A stretch of 64,000 nt of DNA, from the NCBI GenBank assembly GCA_022511465.1, contig JAFLRM010000001.1:1-64000 (forward strand), given 5' to 3'. Position numbers and translations under genes: made by a program. Of this stretch, positions 59,369 to 64,000 are shown piece by piece (the first letter of the stretch is position 1; every line of letters starts with the position of its first letter). The notes below the pieces were generated by a model. The model was not told the DNA's origin and searched no databases. It saw only the letters and a program-made list of their open reading frames with translations. The DNA comes from Acetatifactor sp. (GTDB taxonomy: Bacteria > Bacillota > Clostridia > Lachnospirales > Lachnospiraceae).

Positions 59369-60305
59369 TGCATCCCCCCCTTTCTCTCAAATAATTTTTC
59401 ATAAATGTATTCCTTATTCCCGCGTCTACAAAATCACATCCCTGGCAAAATCCATATAAATTGCGATCTTTACCTAAACTCTTTCGTATACTTTTAAATA
59501 CATTACCACTCCAAATTTCTTGCAATGATGAATAGTTTACATTTCCTAAATTTGTTTTTTCAATTGCATCACTACAACACAAACCTATCACTCCATCCGG
59601 ATATATAATTATGTCTGTATATGGCATAATACAAATTTTGTGATTTATTCTACCTGTTTTCTTGTTCGGTGCGAAACCGGCACGGTTCGTTAGTATTTCA
59701 TGAATATATCGTATTTGTATTATAATGTCTTTGGATAACAATTCGGGCGAAGACTTCACACATTCAATTAATTCTTTTAAATTTGAATGTAATTCCAATG
59801 TTTCTGAGTAATTGTTAATTATCATTTTGTCAACATAAGGTATAATTTTATGAAACCGATCTTGTGTAATAAGCGTACCGTTTGTATACAACAACATTTT
59901 TGCATTAGGAAGATTATCCTTTGCATATTTGTACAAATCTTCAATTCTTACATCGATAAAAGGCTCATTATTAACGTATAAATTCAAGTAACCACTATAA
60001 TCCATATCCGCAAGTTCTGCAATTATCTTTTGAAATAATTCATCAGACATTTTCTTGAAGGGTCTTTTTTCTGCATTCTTATTTGCTGGGCAAAAATCAC
60101 AAGTACTATTGCATCTATTAATCGTTTCAATTGATATAATGCATGGTTGAAAACATTCCTTTTCAAATTCTTCTATATACCTTTTAAACAAACTCTTTCG
60201 TAAAAAATATTGCATCTCTAAGTATGCTTTACTAGTATAAGATGAAAAATGCTTACGAAGAAACCAGCCGAATTTCCCACCATATGTTACTACCTTAATT
60301 CCCAC
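59355..60305 (-). CDS. Radical SAM/SPASM domain protein
   Basis: SIETINRCNSTCDFCPANKN CxxxCxxC cluster motif; C-terminal IYPDGVIGLCCSDAIEKTNLGNV...CQGCDFVD SPASM-like cysteines. Confidence 0.92.
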   Translation of the reverse strand: MGIKVVTYGGKFGWFLRKHFSSYTSKAYLEMQYFLRKSLFKRYIEEFEKECFQPCIISIETINRCNSTCDFCPANKNAEKRPFKKMSDELFQKIIAELADMDYSGYLNLYVNNEPFIDVRIEDLYKYAKDNLPNAKMLLYTNGTLITQDRFHKIIPYVDKMIINNYSETLELHSNLKELIECVKSSPELLSKDIIIQIRYIHEILTNRAGFAPNKKTGRINHKICIMPYTDIIIYPDGVIGLCCSDAIEKTNLGNVNYSSLQEIWSGNVFKSIRKSLGKDRNLYGFCQGCDFVDAGIRNTFMKNYLRERGGCNVQR

Positions 60306-60307
60306 TA

Positions 60308-61471
60308 CTAATCCCCCCCTGAACTCTCTTGTTTATTCAAATCAAGAATGCCTATAAAAAAGCTGGAAAAAATAAATTCTATACCAAGTGCAATTAGAAC
60401 AGCAGCAGGAATAGTAAGCCGCATAAAACTTTCAGGAAACAATGCTCCATAATCCTTTTGAGACCATATAACAAAGGCTATAATAGTTAAAACACTTCCA
60501 ACTATCACGAAAATAGCCCCCCCGAAAATACCAAAATCAACACTAAACTGTTCAATTAGATCCGCCTTTTGGCATTTTACAAGAAAATGCGAATTTCTGG
60601 CATACACTTTAGTGAACGTATATAAAAAGATGATTTTTACTCCTATAATGATAAAGAAAGCCATATAAAGTAATGTATGAACCCCAAACGCCACCTCCCC
60701 TATTTCAACATTTCCAAACAGTTCAATCAATACACCTCCCAAAAGTCCAATTACACATAAAGTCACCCCTGGGTATAAAAAAAGCCAATCCGGGCAATAC
60801 ATGAACAGAAACTTCAAATGTCGCCACCCATCCTTAAAGCTTCGTAAATGAGGCCGGCGACTCCTTCCATCTTTTTTTAATGTAGTTGGAACCTCCGCAA
60901 TTCTCAGTCCGTGCAGTTCAGACATCACCACCATTTCACTTGCATATTCCATTCCCGTAGTTTTTAGGTGAAGATTTTTTATTGCCTCTGTATGGTATCC
61001 TCTTAGACCGCAATGAAAATCTTTGATATTACTTTTGTAAAAAACTCTGCCAATATAAGAAAGAATAGGATTTCCTATATATTGATGCGACCAAGGCATT
61101 GCTCCCTTCTCTATTCCTCCAGCAAATCGATTTCCCATGACCAGATCGTATCCTTCCTGAAGTTTCAATAGAAAGGGGTGCAGATTAACAAAATCATAGC
61201 TGTCATCAGCATCTCCCATAATGATGTATTTTCCGTGTGCCGCATTGGTTCCTGCTATTAAAGCGCTTCCATATCCTCTCTGCTCTACCGATATCACTCT
61301 TGCGCCCAAATTAATTGCAATATCAATACTTCCATCCGTGCTGCCATTGTCTGCAATCAGCACCTCTCCAGATACATCATTGTCATGTAGAAACTTGAAA
61401 GCTTTTTGTATACAGGTTCCTAAAGTTTCCGCCTCATTCAAGCAAGGCATAAGTATAGTAAGTTCGCACAT
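60308..61471 (-). CDS. GT2 family glycosyltransferase, DPM1-like with C-terminal TM domain
   Basis: LTILMPCLNEAETLGTCIQKA, LIADNGSTDGS, MGDADDSYDF; two or more C-terminal TM segments. Confidence 0.93.
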   Translation of the reverse strand: MCELTILMPCLNEAETLGTCIQKAFKFLHDNDVSGEVLIADNGSTDGSIDIAINLGARVISVEQRGYGSALIAGTNAAHGKYIIMGDADDSYDFVNLHPFLLKLQEGYDLVMGNRFAGGIEKGAMPWSHQYIGNPILSYIGRVFYKSNIKDFHCGLRGYHTEAIKNLHLKTTGMEYASEMVVMSELHGLRIAEVPTTLKKDGRSRRPHLRSFKDGWRHLKFLFMYCPDWLFLYPGVTLCVIGLLGGVLIELFGNVEIGEVAFGVHTLLYMAFFIIIGVKIIFLYTFTKVYARNSHFLVKCQKADLIEQFSVDFGIFGGAIFVIVGSVLTIIAFVIWSQKDYGALFPESFMRLTIPAAVLIALGIEFIFSSFFIGILDLNKQESSGGD

Positions 61472-61497
61472 ACTACATCCTCCATATATTCTTTTCT

Positions 61498-61722
61498 TTA
61501 CCAATCAGGCGGAAGATCTAGTGGTATAATGTCGTATCCGTGATAAAACAAAATTTGTCTTCTGTAATAATTTATAGAAGAGGAAAAGTAACTGGTTCCA
61601 AAATCTTCGAATGTACCTACTCGCCTATCTTGAAGTATTTCATATGCAACTCTCCTATTGTTTTCACAAATACTCCAATCACTAGAGCAACTAAGCTGAA
61701 GTGTTGGAATTTTAATTACCAA
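61498..61722 (-). pseudogene. C-terminal fragment of an unidentified glycan-cluster protein
   Basis: ...RRVAYEILQDRRVGTFEDFGTSYFSSSINYYRRQILFYHGYDIIPLDLPPDW* lacks an N-terminal domain; abuts the SDR fragment. Confidence 0.45.
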
Positions 61723-61730
61723 AAATACTA

Positions 61731-61894
61731 TTATTTCAGCACAATATAATTGTTCGATAACAAATGCCTAATATTTTCTTTGCTTCCAGTAAAGAGATTA
61801 TCAACACATATGACATCATTACTTTCCCTGATTAATCTGTCACACAAATGCGATCCTAAAAAACCTGCCCCCCGGTCACTAATACTCTCTTCAT
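61731..61894 (-). pseudogene. Frameshifted N-terminal fragment of a UDP-glucuronate decarboxylase-like SDR
   Basis: MKRVLVTGG then, after +1 correction in the G run, [45 protein letters not shown]. Confidence 0.8.
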
Positions 61895-62182
61895 TTTTCT
61901 TTTTTGCCCCTTTATTTCTTTTTGAATAGTCTTTTCACTTCAATCAAATACACGCTCCTTGTTATCATCAAGCGTAACATGCGCAAGGAGCTTCCAAGTG
62001 ATTGGCTGGACGGGCTCCATAATGTATACACAAACATCAAGGAACCTCATGAAGAAAAAAAGGAGTACATAGGCCAACCTTTCGAAGGAACTCACTTATG
62101 ATAAGTTATGCTGCAAGTGGGGCTGAAGTAAGTAACATTGGGGCTCCATTTTACATTTGTTACAAATAATAGATAATTTACT

Positions 62183-62914
62183 CTATTTCTTTTCCCCTAT
62201 TGTTACCAATAAGTACCCTTGTCCCAGCTCATCCAAGTTAAATTTTTGTTTTAATAATTTTGACATCGCTTTTCTAAGATAATGTCTTGGAGGCAAGAAA
62301 TTCAATGCATGCTGTGTTCCAATTGTATATTCATAAATTTCATTATATCCTGCTAAATAAAATTCATTTTTTAGGCTAAATTGTGGTATTTCAAGCCCGT
62401 ACTCCCATGTCCCATTGTCTTCCATCATCTTTTTACCAACTCTATATGCCAATGAAGCGGCATTAGGCACCATACATATCATTCTATTTGCCAATCTCCG
62501 CCAACTTCTTATCAAATTGATCCGCTCATCCTGTTCAAAATGTTCTAAAAGTCCACAATGAAAAACCGTATCAAATTCATTGTCATTAAAGGGCAGTTCC
62601 TTTGTAGCATCTAAACATTTTGTATCAATTTTTATATCCATCCTTTTTGCCAGTTCATTTATCAAATTTATACTATCTTCTGAATAATCAAGTGCAGTAA
62701 GAATTCTGCCCTTTGTAGCCAAATATGCCGATGTCTGCCCTGTTCCACAACCTATCTCAAGGCATTTTTCTCCCACGGAAGTCAATTTTAATAATTCTCT
62801 GCTCCAACAGGGTATTCTATCATTTGAGATATCTTCCACTATTTTTTCTGCTAATCCAATTTGAGCATGTTTCGCCCATTCCTCTTTTTTTAATGCTTTT
62901 TCTTGACTACTCAT
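62183..62914 (-). CDS. Class I SAM-dependent methyltransferase
   Basis: EKCLEIGCGTGQTSAYLATKGRILTALDYSEDSINLI, FDTVFHCGLLEHFE. Confidence 0.92.
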   Translation of the reverse strand: MSSQEKALKKEEWAKHAQIGLAEKIVEDISNDRIPCWSRELLKLTSVGEKCLEIGCGTGQTSAYLATKGRILTALDYSEDSINLINELAKRMDIKIDTKCLDATKELPFNDNEFDTVFHCGLLEHFEQDERINLIRSWRRLANRMICMVPNAASLAYRVGKKMMEDNGTWEYGLEIPQFSLKNEFYLAGYNEIYEYTIGTQHALNFLPPRHYLRKAMSKLLKQKFNLDELGQGYLLVTIGEKK

Positions 62915-62936
62915 AATTATTCCTCCTTAACAAAAA

Positions 62937-64000
62937 TCACTTACTCTTATTCGTAAAATACGCAGTATTTCTAATAGCATTATTCTGAAATCCGACACAC
63001 TCATAAAAACTTACACGCTCCCTCTGAGCCTTCCAACTTAGATTTGCAGCTATAATAACTGGGAATATTGCTGTCGGCGACAATATTGTATTTTCCGCAA
63101 GCGCAATGACAGAATATAATATTAAACAACATGAACTCCTAAAGTCTATCCTTTTTCTAGCTTTCAAAAATAGAAATGATATCAATATCAGATAAAAAGT
63201 GCCATATTGTATCATCATCATATAATAGGCATTATCCACAACTAAAAAAAATGCACTATTTTCCCTTTTCATCCAATAAAAAAACTCCAGATTTGACTGC
63301 CCAAACATTGATATTCCATATGTCTCAAATCCCAGTTTTCCCAAGGTCAATCTTCCTGTTACAAACTTATTAATGACATTATAGATAAGGCTATTTTCAA
63401 ACCTTAATATCAAAAGGCTTAATATCCATAACCCCACAAAGCTGTATCCCCCATATTTCTCAACAAATTTCCTAAAACCTGTTCTATGTCCCAGATATAC
63501 AAGCATAGACATCGCCAAAATCAATAACAGTGTATCCGAGAGCGTACATAGATAAAAGAAAATTGTAACAGTAAAAATCAACAATTTCTTTAAAATGGGG
63601 ATTCTTTTTTCTGCATTTACATATAAAAATAAAACAAACCAAAATATCCAATATCTTGCAGCTTCGTTTGCACCAATAAATGTCATGCCATATTTTATAA
63701 CTGTTCCGTCCTTATGTGCTAGCAATGAGGATGGCACAAAAACATATTGAAACAAAAATATACTAACAGCAATCAATATAAAAACGCTCATGCATCTATA
63801 AACAATTTTTATAGCTACTTGAATATTTATATTCTTTGCAAATGCGACAAGTATCATTGAATACAACGTCCATTTACTTCCAGTCAGGAACGAAGTATAA
63901 GCGCCGATCGCGATCAACGAAAAGGCCACTGCTAATTCTATAAATGTATAACTTTTTTCAAACATTAATACTAAAATCATCACAATAGCGCTTCCAAGCA
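62937..64000 (-). CDS. O-antigen polymerase-like membrane protein (5' end runs out of window)
   Basis: Many TM segments; frame stays open to the window edge (LGSAIVMILVLMFEKS). Confidence 0.7.
   Translation of the reverse strand, partial: LGSAIVMILVLMFEKSYTFIELAVAFSLIAIGAYTSFLTGSKWTLYSMILVAFAKNINIQVAIKIVYRCMSVFILIAVSIFLFQYVFVPSSLLAHKDGTVIKYGMTFIGANEAARYWIFWFVLFLYVNAEKRIPILKKLLIFTVTIFFYLCTLSDTLLLILAMSMLVYLGHRTGFRKFVEKYGGYSFVGLWILSLLILRFENSLIYNVINKFVTGRLTLGKLGFETYGISMFGQSNLEFFYWMKRENSAFFLVVDNAYYMMMIQYGTFYLILISFLFLKARKRIDFRSSCCLILYSVIALAENTILSPTAIFPVIIAANLSWKAQRERVSFYECVGFQNNAIRNTAYFTNKSK

Noticed and set aside
1-64000. CRISPR array, tRNA or rRNA genes
   Set aside because: No spaced direct-repeat array, cloverleaf-like segment or rRNA sequence recognised on reading.

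Overview
Chromosomal window from a Gram-positive, flagellated, Clostridia/Lachnospiraceae-like bacterium (taxonomy inferred from gene content and order). Roughly the first 23 kb is housekeeping: uvrB, uvrA, an mreB/mbl-like gene, flagellar rod/hook genes, recD2, comF, a YvyF-like flagellar protein, cdaA/cdaR (c-di-AMP), an HPr-like gene, leuA and a DUF3048 lipoprotein. A stand-alone Spo0A DNA-binding domain gene sits near the start of a long extracellular glycan region (about 22-64 kb). That region holds many GT2/GT4 glycosyltransferases, three initiating sugar-phosphate transferases, two flippases, three polymerase-like membrane proteins, pyruvyl transferase, radical SAM, methyltransferase and GtrA genes. 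A MqsR-like toxin / Panacea (DUF4065) antitoxin module interrupts the cluster at about 43.2-45.0 kb, at a visible shift to AT-rich DNA. The last 12 kb carries decayed IS66-like and IS5/IS1182-like transposases and several gene fragments, consistent with modular, strain-variable glycan cassettes. Most notable: the toxin/Panacea module with a palindrome inside its promoter; an in-frame GT4-GT2 chimeric pseudogene next to it; a Wzz-like protein with an apparent degenerate BY-kinase domain; the receiver-less Spo0A; and a frameshifted sugar-nucleotide decarboxylase fragment not visible in the ORF track. All family calls come from reading the translations; no searches were run.
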